The notes under the pieces were generated by a model that searched no databases, was not told the origin of the DNA, and saw only the letters and a list, made by a program, of their open reading frames with translations. Shown here one piece after another: positions 49,499 to 59,969 of a stretch of DNA of 64,000 nucleotides. Numbering within the stretch: the stretch's first letter is position 1; every line of letters begins with the position of its first letter. Location: assembly GCA_037833965.1 (NCBI GenBank), contig AP031357.1, positions 5,724,001 through 5,788,000 of the forward strand, written 5' to 3'. The position numbers were made by a program, and so were the translations under genes. This DNA is from Marchantia polymorpha subsp. ruderalis (taxonomy: Eukaryota > Streptophyta > Marchantiopsida > Marchantiales > Marchantiaceae).

Positions 49499-49747
49499 TG
49501 TAACCATATTTGATTAGTTAGAACTATAGTAAAGTTTGCTCTATATGTTGATATATATACTTTAGTGTGCACTAGTCATAGTTTAATGTGTACTAGTCAT
49601 AGACAATGTTAGTTGATAGCATCACGTCTGTGATCCGTGTGCTTGTTAAGTAAAATCAGGGAGAGTAGAACCATTGTTGGTATCTCTCATCTTCAGAGTT
49701 TATGTTTCCATCTTCAAGTGAACTTCTCTCTAAACCCTAGTGTTACA
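49499..49747 (+). repeat. Gypsy 5' LTR (249 bp, internally deleted)
   Basis: This matches the 3' LTR at both ends but lacks about 90-100 bp in the middle, between GTGTGCTTGT and AGGGAGAGTAGAACC. The missing part contains the TATATAAG element present in the 3' LTR, so the promoter of this copy is damaged. Confidence 0.9.
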
Positions 49748-49748
49748 A

Positions 49749-49760
49749 TGGTATTAGAGC
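49749..49760 (+). other. Gypsy primer-binding site
   Basis: TGGTATTAGAGC, one base different from the canonical TGGTATCAGAGC complementary to initiator tRNA-Met, lies one base after the 5' LTR end TTACA. Confidence 0.85.
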
Positions 49761-50373
49761 AACCTTGCTCTTTCCTTTAGTGTGGATTACCTCTCATGGA
49801 ATAGCAAAAAAGTGATGATAGAGTGCAGTTTTGAGAGTTTATAGAGGTTGGCAGAGCTCATTGATCTACATGAAGAGAGAGGTGGAAAGGAGAAAATTGT
49901 GGTTTTGCAGATATGGACGGGCTTGATAGGAATCCAGTAACGTAGTGGCCAAGTCTTAATCTATTCGATATTCATCTTCGTTGCATGGAGAAATATCATT
50001 ATTGGATGTACCTTGTGACTTGTTGGGATGCAGATTTTATGATCAGAGTGATGAAGTCGAGAGCGACACTGGTTCTTCCAATTGTTAGTTATTGAGAGAG
50101 TTGGAATTGTATCATATACATTCTATACTGAATGTTTCATGGATTTGGATTCATAGATCGCGACCCACCCGTTCCGGTTTGGTTCAACACTTATGTAAAG
50201 ATTAGAATAGTTTACCAAAAAAAGAGATTGTGGAGAGTTTTTCTTGTGAGGAATTATGATGAATAATACTATAGAGTTGTGATAGAATCACCTATTCTTT
50301 TTGTGGCTTCTTTTTTGAGAGTTCACATAGTGATTATATTCACTTTGTATTAGAGTGAGTGTAGTAAGAAAGC

Positions 50374-51176
50374 ATGGAAACATTAATCGATATGGGTGAG
50401 GTTCTAAATGCAATCATGACGTATATGAAAGAATTGAGAAGAGCGATAGTAGATGAACATACCAAGCAGCAAGTTATGAAATATGAAATCTTTGCATTGA
50501 AGACTGAGAAAGAAAGTGTTGGAGAGATGGAAGTTGAACTTCAAGTTTAAGCTTCCCAAGTTCAGCCAGAATCAACTCATATTGATGCAACAAAATCAAC
50601 AGTAGACGTCTTCAAGAGATTGAAGATCAAGTAAATCTTTTGCTTCGAATAGGGAAATCTTGTAAGGTGGAAGCTTACAAAGGAAGTAAAGCAATGGAAA
50701 TGTTAGAAGATGGATAATGAGGATGAATATTCATTTATCCTATTTTCATGTTTCTCATTACATTGCAAGAATGTTTATGAGATCTTATATTACATACAAA
50801 GCTCACATGGTACACAACATGGAAGAAATTGCTTTCAGAACAAGGTGCTGCCATTTCGTGGAGTGGAATTTAGGAAGTACTTTTGCAAAATTTTCAAGTG
50901 GTGTACTCTCTTCAAATTACAAGAATGAAATTGTGGAATTTGAAGCAGAAAAGAGTTATCCATAAATACATTGAAAAATTTTGTGATCTTCAAGTATCTA
51001 TCATGGGTATGAGTGGAGCAAAAACCTTGGACGTGTTCAAACGAGGCTTGAATGATCAAATTCAAAGTGAGGTGATGGTAAACAATCCATCTACAGTGAA
51101 TGAAGCAATCACAATTGCTCAACAAATTTTGGGTGCTTTTGGTGTCAAACATAGTGAACCAATAAGCAATTTTTGA
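50374..51176 (+). pseudogene. Gypsy gag, decayed
   Basis: The likely start is the ATG at 50374, which opens a heptad-like helical stretch (METLIDMGEVLNAIM..., then LRRAIVDEHTKQQ) before a TAA near 50548. The retrotransposon-gag core is readable at about 50955-51150: KYIEKFCDLQ, then TLDVFKRGLNDQIQSEVM and NEAITIAQQI, matching the family pattern of Y..F..L followed by F..GL...I...V and A...A..I. Stops and frameshifts interrupt it. It would encode the capsid of the virus-like particle. Confidence 0.82.
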
Positions 51177-51362
51177 GATCCATCTGGTCCAACATCGATA
51201 AAATTGGGAAACCTTTGTCGTAGAGGAGATTTTGCACCAACAAGAGTACCATCGCTAAGATTTGGAGTTGAGATTTGATGACCAAGAATTGAAAATTTTT
51301 AAGAAGGTTATGCAAATAATGGAATCATTCGAGAAGGAGCTGGAGTTTTTGACAATCGTCAA

Positions 51363-51404
51363 TGCTATGCATGTGGACAAATGGGTCACATTGCCAAGTT
51401 TTGT
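51363..51404 (+). pseudogene. Gypsy gag zinc knuckle
   Basis: CYACGQMGHIAKFC fits CX2CX4HX4C exactly. It is one of the few fully preserved motifs in the element and lies downstream of the gag core as expected. The knuckle binds element RNA. Confidence 0.9.
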
Positions 51405-51663
51405 TGGATTTGATCGGCATCACAAGGAGGACGGCCCATACAAAGATGACAGTTCAACAACATGGAGGGGATAGAGTATGAAGAGGTGAAGGAAGAAGTT
51501 TCGAGAAACAAAGATCACTAGTAAACTTGTCTCACTGCCTTATTGGTTCTATAAGGAAAAAAAAATGCAAGATTGAAAGATGGCAATGGTTGGGAGCTCA
51601 TGAAAGAATTAAGAAGCAAGTTAAATTCATTGTCTCTGATGGTTTGATGGAAGTACAAAAGAT

Positions 51664-51850
51664 GAGAGTTTTATAATTGATCTTGGAGCAAGAGGGAATT
51701 TTCTTTCAAGGAGTGTTGCTATGAAGTTATGTTTGATGTTGATAAAGAAGTGAATGAGGAAGTTGAATTGCCAAACGGGCAAACTGAAGTGATTGATACA
51801 CTATCACGGAGTGTAGAATTATCCATAGGTACCAGGATAGCATTGAATGG
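51664..51850 (+). pseudogene. Gypsy aspartic protease, decayed
   Basis: The site region reads IIDLGARGNFLS at about 51673-51708, where the family has a D-S/T-G-A core followed by NF.S. Ser is replaced by Leu, so the catalytic triad is altered. Downstream, ELPNGQTEV near 51760-51787 resembles the usual V..A.G....L flap region. Confidence 0.7.
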
Positions 51851-52079
51851 AAAATAATTTGTTTAGCTCGATATGATGTCATCCTTAGAATGCCATGGAT
51901 GAAGTAATATGATTCGGAGAAGAAAAGTGATTACAAGTAGTGGTTGGAAGAGCTATGGAGATAAAATTAGATCTCAGAATAGAAATTTATTACTCTTTGT
52001 GATGAGTAAAACATCAATTTCCAGAGATGATGTATGTTTCTTTGTACTTATAAAAGATATTGGGTCCAGAAACAAACTT

Positions 52080-52800
52080 TACATCTCGGAGTTCTTGAAC
52101 AACATTTTTATGGAGTATAAAGATATTTTTCTAGATGATATACCTGCAAGATTATCACCAAAAAGGCGAGTAGATCACAAGATTGAAGTGATATTTGGAA
52201 GTACACCAAAGCTCCATATAGTTTGGCTCCAAACGAATTGGAAGAATGCAAAGCTCAAGTGGAAGAGATGTTGAGCAACGGATTCTTTCAACCAAGTGTT
52301 TCACTTTAAGAAGCTCAAATGCTCTTTGTGAAAAAAAAGTATGAATCCATGAGACTATGCATCGATTATCAGGGGTTAAATCATCAAACGGTGAAAAAAA
52401 AAATCCATTATCTCGTATAGATAATTTGTTTGATCAACTTCAAGTAATAAAATACTTCATCAAGCTAAATTTGAGAAGCGACTACAATCACATTTGAATT
52501 GCAGATGAAGATATCCACAAGACAACTTTTTGTACTAAGTATGAACCTTTTGAGTATCTAGTGATGCCTTTTGGTCTCACTAATGCATTGGCTAAAGTCA
52601 TATAATTGAGGAACGATATCTTTCGCCCTTATCTAGATAAATATGTCATTGTTTTTCTTGATGATATATTTGTGTATAACAAAAATTTGAGTGATCATAG
52701 AAGTCATATACGAGAATTACTTCAAGTTTTGAGAGACAATCAATTTTATGCCAAAGTTTCAAAATATAATTGGGCAACTTTGAACTAGATTACTTGGGTC
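52080..52800 (+). pseudogene. Gypsy reverse transcriptase, decayed
   Basis: Readable blocks are: LCIDYQGLN near 52355 (family DYR.LN), a degraded LDLRSGY-like KLNLRSDYNHI near 52462, [23 protein letters not shown] (52520-52585), and the catalytic FLDD at 52654-52665 followed by FVYNK and an H..H segment. Both catalytic Asp of FLDD are intact, but stops in between (for example TGA at about 52495) and frameshifts inactivate it. It would copy element RNA into DNA. Confidence 0.92.
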
Positions 52801-53039
52801 ATAGAGTTACAACCGCAAGAATCCAAGTGATGAGTGAGAAGATAGATGCCATTCAAAAATGAACAGCACTTTAGGATCAAACTCACTTGAAGAATTTTCT
52901 AAGGCTTAGTGGATTCTATCATAGATTTGTGAAAGGTTTTGCTCGCTTAGCTCATGTCTTGAGTTCCATGTTAGTGAAAGGTCAAAAATGAAGATGAGAA
53001 ACATTTCAAGAGTTAGCTTTCCAAGCATTGAAAGATGCT

Positions 53040-53460
53040 TTGTTACATGCACTTATTTTCAAGTGATGTGATCCTCACCGTCCTATCAAGTTGTCTACTG
53101 ACGCATCAGCTACAAGGGTGGATGACATACTTCAACAAGAATGGATGACATCCAATTGATTTCTACTTTTGAAAGTTGGTGGCGGCGAAACAAAATTATC
53201 ACATGACAGATGGGGAGGAGTTAGACATTCTGTTGGCAACCAAACACTAGAAGCGTTACTTAGATGATAAAACGTTTGTGGTGGACACCGATCATAAATC
53301 TTTTGTTTATTTTGAAACTCAGAAAGATCTCTCCAAACGACAAATTTAATGGATAGAGTGACGTCAACGTTTGACGTCAAACATGAAGATTGTGTATGTG
53401 GAGTGCAAGAAGTAACTTGCGGATGCTCTCACATGCATGCCTTATTTGCCATCACGCATT
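53040..53460 (+). pseudogene. Gypsy RNase H, decayed
   Basis: STDASA near 53095 is the first Asp motif. YHMTDGEELDILLAT (about 53198-53242) has the catalytic Glu region. VVDTDHKSFVYFETQKDLSKRQI (about 53278-53347) carries the third acidic motif and the usual TDH.SL stretch. LADALT near 53418 is the family's ADALSR end. Three stops interrupt the last 40 codons. Confidence 0.88.
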
Positions 53461-53629
53461 GCAAAGTGAAGATTCAAGCAAATTGATGGAGCAAGATGAC
53501 ACATGCCACAAAGGAGTATGAAGAGATCATGATGACATTATAAGCTGGAAGAACAAACAAAGCAAAAGGTTTTGCGTTCTAGAAACAACATATATGTATT
53601 CCACAAGATCCAGACTTACGCACAATGAT

Positions 53630-54470
53630 TTTATCAAAAAATCATGATACAGCGATTGCAGGCCATGTGGGAGTGGAAAAGACCTTGGAGAGCATCCAAG
53701 GAGTTACTTTTGGCTCAAATTATGGGAGTACGTGGAGGCTTACGTTCCAAGTTGTGTAGCTTGTTAACAATATAATACAAGTAATCAAAAACCAGTTGGT
53801 TTATTCCAGCCTTTTTCTATTCTTGAACAACGATGAGAACACGTCACCATGCATCTTGTATGTGAATTACCAAAAACTTCTTTAGGAAATTATTCAGTGG
53901 TGGTTTTTGTGTACAAATTGAACAAGATGATTCACATTGGATCAATCACAAAAATAGTGACAACTCCACAACTTGCTCAATTGTACGTAGATGCTGAGAC
54001 CTCCATCATTGATAGAGATACTCATTATACTAGTTTGTTTTGGAAACTCTTTGTTTAGTTTTTTTGAACCAAACCAACAATGTCAATAGCTTATCATACT
54101 TAGATTGATGATCAAATAAAGAGAAGCAATAAAATTATAGAGTATATAGAGTAAATTAGAGGAGCAAAGAGAGTGGTATACTCTTTTGACTCTTGTGGAT
54201 TTTGCATATAACAATTCTGTAAATGCATACACAAAGGTATCTTCATTTTACCTCTTGTATGATGCTCATCCGATTCTTCCATCAAGTTTGATGAAATTTT
54301 TGAAAGTAAAGGAGGTTTCAACTAAGGAAGCCGCAGTCAACGAGTTTGTGGAACATATCCACCGTGGGCATCACCAAGCAAAGCAAAAGTTGTTGATTGC
54401 TCAAAAACAGCATGCAAATGCTCATCGTCGGAAGTTAGTTTTTTAAATTAGAGATCAAGTTTTGCTATCT
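53630..54470 (+). pseudogene. Gypsy integrase, decayed
   Basis: GHVGVEKTLESI near 53666 belongs to the HHCC zinc domain. The core region shows ELPKTSLGNYSVVVFVYKLNKMIH (about 53864-53935; family GLP.S.G...I.VVVDRL.K..H) and IIDRDTHYTSLFWKLF (54007-54054; family SDRD..F.S.FW..L). FAYNNSVNAYTKVSSFYLLYDAHP follows at 54200-54270. The family's first catalytic Asp (VVVD) is altered to VFVY. The frame is interrupted by stops and at least one frameshift. Confidence 0.9.
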
Positions 54471-54699
54471 ACAACAAATTTGTCTCTTATAAGAACACCA
54501 AAGTTTAACCTAGATTTATAAGTCCTTTTGTGATATTGAAATTTGTTGGTGAAGTGTCATACAAGTTGGAGCTTCAGTCACATATGAAAATACATCGTGT
54601 ATTTCATGTGTCACGAAACAAAAACATGCAAAAACATGTATCAAGACCAAAACAATTCACAAATCAACCATTGTTAACTTTTTTACCATACCTTGATAG

Positions 54700-54870
54700 C
54701 TGATCACGAGGAAGTTGAGGTAGAATAGATACTCAAGAAACGGATTTGAGGCCATACGTGTTCTAGGATTGAGTATTTGGTTTAATAGAAAAGATATCCA
54801 TCATATGAATCAACTTAGGATTCGGTTGGAAATCTAGCTAATACACCGTTAATAGTTCAAGAATTTGAAC
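54700..54870 (+). pseudogene. Chromodomain remnant of the chromovirus
   Basis: One frame preserves EEVEVE, ILKKRI, RIEYLV, KRYPSYEST and VQEFE in order, the typical layout of an integrase-linked chromodomain (E..IL..R, EYLVKW.GY....TWEP, ..EF). Six stop codons interrupt it. Two are TAG where Trp (TGG) is invariant in the family and one is TGA where Arg (CGA) is common, all single transitions. Such domains target integration to marked chromatin. This copy is inactive. Confidence 0.75.
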
Positions 54871-54897
54871 AAATGTGCAACAAGAACATTGCGTCTT

Positions 54898-54911
54898 AAA
54901 AGGAGGGAGGT
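54898..54911 (+). other. Gypsy polypurine tract
   Basis: AAAAGGAGGGAGGT directly precedes the 3' LTR start TGTAATC. Confidence 0.88.
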
Positions 54912-55263
54912 TGTAATCATCTTTAGTTAGTTAGAACTAAAGTAGAGGTTGTTCTAAATGTTGATATAGATACTTTAGCGTGCATTAGTGATAACTGCCA
55001 CGTCAACGATCCGTGTGATTGTTAGATAAAGATTGAGTGTGTTAGTTGGTAGCACTACGTTAGCGATTCGTGTGCTTGTGAGGGTTATCCACCACGTCAT
55101 CCATCCACTTGGAGTGGAATGGATGGTGGGAATAAGCTCTTATCTCCTTGTACTTGTTGGTGAGAGTTATATAAGGGAGAGTAGAACCATTGTTAGTATC
55201 TCTCATCTTCAGAGTTTATGTTTCCATCTTCAAGTGAACTTCTCTCTTAACCCTAGTGTTACA
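54912..55263 (+). repeat. Gypsy 3' LTR (352 bp)
   Basis: The fuller of the two LTRs. It holds a doubled ACG.TAGCGAT.CGTGTG.TTGT motif, the palindromic CCACTTGGAGTGG and a TATATAAG promoter element at 55168-55175 located about 95 bp before the LTR end. Confidence 0.92.
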
Positions 55264-55568
55264 ACGTGTAGTATTTATCTAAAACTTCTAATCTGCTCAT
55301 GAAGATTTGGGAGATTGCGTGACTACTTACTCATTCTCATATTTGATATTAACTTTTTGCTATTCTTCACTATCATCAACTACATGAACTTGACAAACAC
55401 CACATGTTTATTATATAGTTGATGTTACATGTCGTGGAGTTGATATACTAGCGCATTGATCTTGCATTCACAATGAAGATCAACTTTCTGTATACAAAAA
55501 TCATAAATGATGTTCGAGTTTGTTGGATTTTGCAAAGTTTAGATCTTGGCTGATATGAACTAGATCCG
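55264..55568. other. Flank of the Gypsy element, no gene
   Basis: AT-rich sequence without a readable frame. Its first five bases, ACGTG, are the right target-site candidate. Confidence 0.4.
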
Positions 55569-56422
55569 TTAGATTGCAATTGTTTGGAGCGATCTAGAAA
55601 GAATGAAGCAAGAGTGATAATTGCGTATTATAAAACTATTTTTACGTATGTTGTTGCTTGAATATACTCTGAAAGTAACTTGATTGTTTGATCCATAACA
55701 AAATGGATATCTACAATTACGATATCTATAAACTACAAGAGACTCGTTAGTACAATCTTCATTAACTAGTACTATAGTAAATTCTTCACTGAGCAATATG
55801 GATTTCATTTCATTTAATGATGGTGATACTCTACTTTCTATCAATATGTGATGTACAATGTTGTAATCTTTCAGAAGGTTTTTCAGTATGTAATAAACTA
55901 CTACCTTGTTGAGTGTAACTATATTAAATTCTTCTAGGAGTTTAACATCGTTCTTGACCTATGTAAAATGAAAACCCATTATGACTGCTTCAATTTTTCT
56001 CAAGGCAAAAAATTTTATCAAGCAGATGAATTTTACAAAAATCGCTTGTACTACTAGAGTAGACTTGTATCTACTCTTTAGATATGAACAACAAGCATGA
56101 GGTTTAGTGTAGTTCTCTACTGTTAAGATATGACCAACGAGCAAGAGGCTCATTGTTGCTTCTTTAGATTTTCATCTCTGAGTTTTTTTGCATTGTTGAT
56201 CAAAATGTCATTGACTCTAGAATGAAACGCACTCTCATGTAGACTAGCAAAATTGGATGCTAGTAGTATGCAATAATCAAAGAGTGCATGTTGATTTTTA
56301 AAATACCATACGCCATAGTTGATTAATACTTCAAATTGGTATGGCTCAAGAAAACATGGATCATTTTTAGATTGAGATTCAATAGTATCATTAATTCTAG
56401 TGATTTGAGAAGAAATACTCAT
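55569..56422 (-). pseudogene. Copia gag-like relic
   Basis: One minus-strand frame can be followed for about 280 codons with only a few stops. Its middle (about 55945-55770) reads VKNDVKLLEEFNIV, YYILKNLLKDYNIVHHI and then SLNEMKSILLSEEFTIVLV. This matches the copia gag (UBN2-like) pattern of L..LP..Y..F...I followed by ..L.E....L..EE. The N-terminal part (56422-56150) is hydrophilic and helical. No protease or pol follows, so it is an isolated fragment. Orientation is opposite to the Gypsy element. Confidence 0.42.
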
Positions 56423-57700
56423 AGATACAGTTTCAGCATCATTCCATTAGATATTGTGACCACATTATTACTAGCATCGTCATCTAAAACGGAAGTCTAA
56501 GACATGATAGGAGATGAGTGAAAAAACAACTCAAGAATACTAATAAAATAGAAATATTGTCGCATGGAACAATATGGAAATCTTGCGACTCTAATCCTTG
56601 ACTAGATAAAACATGGAAAATGAAAGAGTTCTATGTCAAATGCTCTCATTCCATGTTGAACAAACTAAGGTATGTTAGAACTCACTGTGTGGAAGTAAAA
56701 CGTTCAAAATGCTTGATGAAAAACAATACACATATAAAATAATACAAGTAGATTTTTGAGACCTAATCATATGCTATGAGTAAGACCAAAAGTCACAAAC
56801 TACACCAAAAATCTTCCTTAGTCTAACTATAGCAGAGAGTATAACATCAAACATTAGTTAGGAAGAAATTTTGTAGATATACATTGTTTCGTGACTAGAT
56901 GAGATATTGTGTCACTATGAGTCCTCAACGATCATCACAAAGATTCATATGAAAACAATTCATTCAGCCACAACACATTGTACTCTAAACGCAATGAAAG
57001 TACAAACCGTTCACACATTTAAAGTTATTCAAGCTCACGGATTAGCTGGGACTAATATTCGACAAACTTCTAACCTACTACAAGCAAATCTATTCCAAAA
57101 TTGATTTGAAACGATCATGTGATATGCTTGAGACTATTTGGAATCAAAGATAGAAGAAAAACATGTGGAATGAGATGATTGTGGTGAATTCATGCTCATC
57201 CCCGTGCAATATAGATTTGAAGATCATTGTATCTTGAATAAGAAGTTTGGCATCCGCCGTAAAGGCTCGTCAAACTTCAATAAATTGCCAATGTGATAAA
57301 TCAACAGCATCAAACATTCATCATTGATTGCAATGGTTGCCGATTGTAACGAACTGTAGACTCCCTCCGACCCCTCTCCTATACTGGTAATTCCTCCTCG
57401 TGTTTCACGGCCTTCCTCTAAACACCGAGTTAGAAATCACCTTAGTTCCATATTAGAAGATGGGTATACTGTGCCGTTGGTGGCATCCTATTGGACAAAA
57501 TAATACGTGATAGATCCCCTTAAGCTCTTTGCGTTTCAATGAAATCCCTTCAAGTAATATTGAGTACAAGAAAAATAATTTTCATTAGATTTTGCATTGC
57601 AAAGTATATTTACAAGTTTCACTGCTATATAAAATCCCTTTAAGATCTAACGGTGTAATGAATCTTCATATTATTTTTTCTTGCATAGCTCAGATTTCAT
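56423..57700. other. Intergenic DNA, no recognisable gene
   Basis: AT-rich on the left and closer to average on the right as it approaches the TAF15b-like gene. No motif or repeat boundary was seen. Confidence 0.45.
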
Positions 57701-58476
57701 ACAGGCAAATCACGGTTAACACAAAACGATGATTAGAGGAACATCGGGCAGTGCTATCAAGAAAATAAACATGAGTAACAATGAATGCACAAGTTTGGAG
57801 ATATGGGTCGAGACCTGGAGTTGGAACTCCGAGGTGAGTTGGTTTAACGAGATGAAAACACGACAAACCATCAAAGAGCGGGAGGAGGTGCGGGACAACA
57901 CGCAACACGCCTCAAAAAGATTATGCGGGAGCGTGAGGGAAAGGTCAGAAAAAGAGAAGGAAGGGGTGGGAATATATATGTGCGAACGGATTATGAAGGA
58001 AGGGACGAAGGATAAGACGCTTGGGGAGACATGCTAATCAAGCCCATTAGCCTCGCAACCAGAAACTGGGACTGGTGGTGATCGGAGAGCGGGAGGAGAA
58101 CGAGGCCCACCGAACTTGACCGGGGAGGAAGCAGCGGGAGGGAGGAAGGGAGAGAGAGAGAGGCGACGAGGGCGGCGAAGAGCGCAGCAGAGGGCTCCCA
58201 TTGCGTGTGTGCGTCTGCCTGCTGCGACGGCTCGAGCGAGAGAGAGGGGGAGAGGGAGGGAGGGGCCGTGGCAGGGAGGGGAGGGAGGGAGTTTTCGTCG
58301 AGGGGGCCTGGGGAAGTCGCGAGAGTGCAGCTGAACGCGATTTGGACATGCCATCGAGAGGATTGATGAATTAGGGGTTGGGCGCGGGGTGGTGGCTTCG
58401 GGGGAGGGCGGGGGAGGGGAGCTATCTGCGCGAGCAGGGTTGGTTCGCGGCGTAGGTTGGCACAAGGGGACGAAGC
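57701..58476 (+). promoter_or_regulatory. Upstream and purine-rich 5' leader of the TAF15b-like gene
   Basis: The sequence shifts from AT-rich to strongly G/A-rich on the sense strand (58080-58320, GGGAGGGAGG and GAGAGAGA runs). A TATATAT element at 57973-57979 lies about 500 bp before the ATG and could be the TATA box. A 102-codon frame at 57729-58037 has no signature and is probably leader or promoter sequence. Confidence 0.4.
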
Positions 58477-59262
58477 ATGTCAAGTTACAGGGGCAATAGA
58501 GGGGGAGGCTATGGAGGAGGACGAGACGGAGGGCCGCCCGGTGATCGAAATTCGAGATATGACGGGGGAGGTGGTGGTGGCGGCAACAGGAATGGTGATC
58601 GGGGCTATGGGAATTCGAACGAGCACGGCGGGGGTGGTGGCGGTGGCGGGTATAGGTCGGGAGGTGGTCACGGAGGCGGTGGCAGGAGCGCTGAGAGGGA
58701 GCAAGGAGGGTATGGTGGTGGAGGCGGCGGTGGGGGTAACAACGACGACGGGAGGTCTGGGTATGGAGGCGAGGTCGGCGGCGAGGAGCCTCCCCCTGTG
58801 AAAGTGAAGCAGTGCGACGATGAGTGTGGCGACACATGTGACAATACAAGAATCTACATATCGGGGTTGCCTCTGGATGTGACTGTGGACGAGCTGAGGG
58901 AGCTCTTTGGAGGTATAGGTCAGGTCGCAAGAATAAAACAAAAGCGAGGGTACAAAGATCAATGGCCCTGGAATGTAAAGATCTACACAGACGAAGCCGG
59001 AAAGAATAAGGGTGATGCTGTTTTGACCTACGAAGACCCTTCGGCAGCACACTCCGCCGGAAGTTTTTTCAACGACCATTCTTTGAGAGGGAATAAGATC
59101 AAGGTAACAATGGCGGAGAAATCCGCTCCACGGGCACCGACAATGTTTGGGCGTGGAGGTGGAGGAGGTGGAGGCGGATTCCGTGGTGGATCTGGGCGCA
59201 ACAATAATACCGGTGGCCCCGATAGGCGCGATGGTGGTGGTTACCGCTCCCGTCCCTACTGA
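58477..59262 (+). CDS. TAF15b/FUS-like RNA-binding protein (RRM flanked by RGG/glycine-rich regions)
   Basis: The frame encodes 261 residues without an intron. Residues 1-103 are Gly-rich with RGG, YGG and SGGG motifs. A short KVKQCDDECGDTCDNTR lead-in (109-125) precedes one RRM: RNP2 IYISGL at 126-131 and RNP1 KGDAVLTY at 178-185. This is followed by NKIKVTMAEKSAPRAPTM, RGG repeats and the C-terminal YRSRPY. The lead-in, the RRM and the RSRPY end match plant TAF15b (FUS/EWS/TAF15-type) proteins closely. Family knowledge: nuclear RNA/DNA-binding proteins linked to transcription by RNA polymerase II, RNA processing and condensates; Arabidopsis TAF15b acts in immune-receptor expression and the flowering autonomous pathway. 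The usual RanBP2 zinc finger is absent. The ATG at 58477 has A at -3 and an in-frame TAG eight codons upstream, supporting this start unless an upstream exon exists. Confidence 0.93.
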   Translation: MSSYRGNRGGGYGGGRDGGPPGDRNSRYDGGGGGGGNRNGDRGYGNSNEHGGGGGGGGYRSGGGHGGGGRSAEREQGGYGGGGGGGGNNDDGRSGYGGEVGGEEPPPVKVKQCDDECGDTCDNTRIYISGLPLDVTVDELRELFGGIGQVARIKQKRGYKDQWPWNVKIYTDEAGKNKGDAVLTYEDPSAAHSAGSFFNDHSLRGNKIKVTMAEKSAPRAPTMFGRGGGGGGGGFRGGSGRNNNTGGPDRRDGGGYRSRPY

Positions 59263-59969
59263 TGTTGGTCAGTAATAATCCCACGAGAAGTGAACTTTTT
59301 TGAAGATAGTTGAGGACGGTAGTTTTCGTAAACTGCCTCGGACCTTTGCTTCTTCTGTAATGTGTTCATGCCATGAAGAAACCATACCTTCTGTTCCTTC
59401 GACAATCAAAAGATGAATGAAACACTAAATATGTATAGGAATCAGGTGTTTTAGACTCGTAGTGCCCCAGAGTAGGCTTCCTTATTTTTAGGTTTGTGAA
59501 CTGAAGGAGGCAAAGCAGCTTCCATTACGCACCCCGCTTCCATCAATGGTTTTCCCGTTCTCACGGTTTTATTCCAAATTTTTTTGCGCACCCTGTATTC
59601 TGGTTATCATGGAATTCTGCCTCCATCTTATGGATTATGCGAATGACGATCTCTTCTTTCCAATAGATGTTCGTATCTGTTGTCCGTCGGGAGGGTTGCG
59701 AAGTAATGGCCTGACAATGTAGGCTTTACCCTAAACCCCAGTTTTTGTACGTATTTTGTTCTTTGGTCAGTTCACGTAGGAGTTTTGGCATGATGCTTCT
59801 GTGTACTGGGCAGTAACTGGAAGACGAGGTGATCTGTCACTGAACCTGGCTTACGAGGTGTTCTACACATGAATAGTCCAGAACCGTTTCCCCCCAAATA
59901 TTAAGTCAGTGTCAGTTACTCGTTGCTTTGTCAGCAGAGTGTCTCCTCAAAGCCGAATTTTTCGCTTGC
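59263..59969 (+). other. 3' flank of the TAF15b-like gene, no further gene
   Basis: T-rich and A-rich stretches suit a 3' UTR. No canonical AATAAA is close to the stop; AATGAA near 59415 is the nearest variant. Nothing else is recognisable. Confidence 0.4.

Larger units (their letters stand above)
49499..55263 (+). mobile_element. Ty3/gypsy chromovirus, near full length, decayed
   Basis: LTRs at 49499-49747 and 54912-55263 share their ends (TGTAA.CAT.TTAGTTAG.. and ..CTCTT/AACCCTAGTGTTACA). A primer-binding site, gag, zinc knuckle, protease, RT, RNase H, integrase and a C-terminal chromodomain remnant follow in Ty3/gypsy order, and a purine tract precedes the 3' LTR. The chromodomain places it among chromoviruses. 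The coding frame is broken by many stops. Flanks are GCGCG (49494-49498) and ACGTG (55264-55268), which would be a 5-bp target duplication after two transitions. Confidence 0.93.

Noticed and set aside
58034..59050. 338-codon minus-strand frame opposite the RNA-binding protein gene
   Set aside because: It is the antisense shadow of the Gly-rich repeats and purine-rich leader, giving a Pro/Arg/Ser/His-rich peptide with no family signature.
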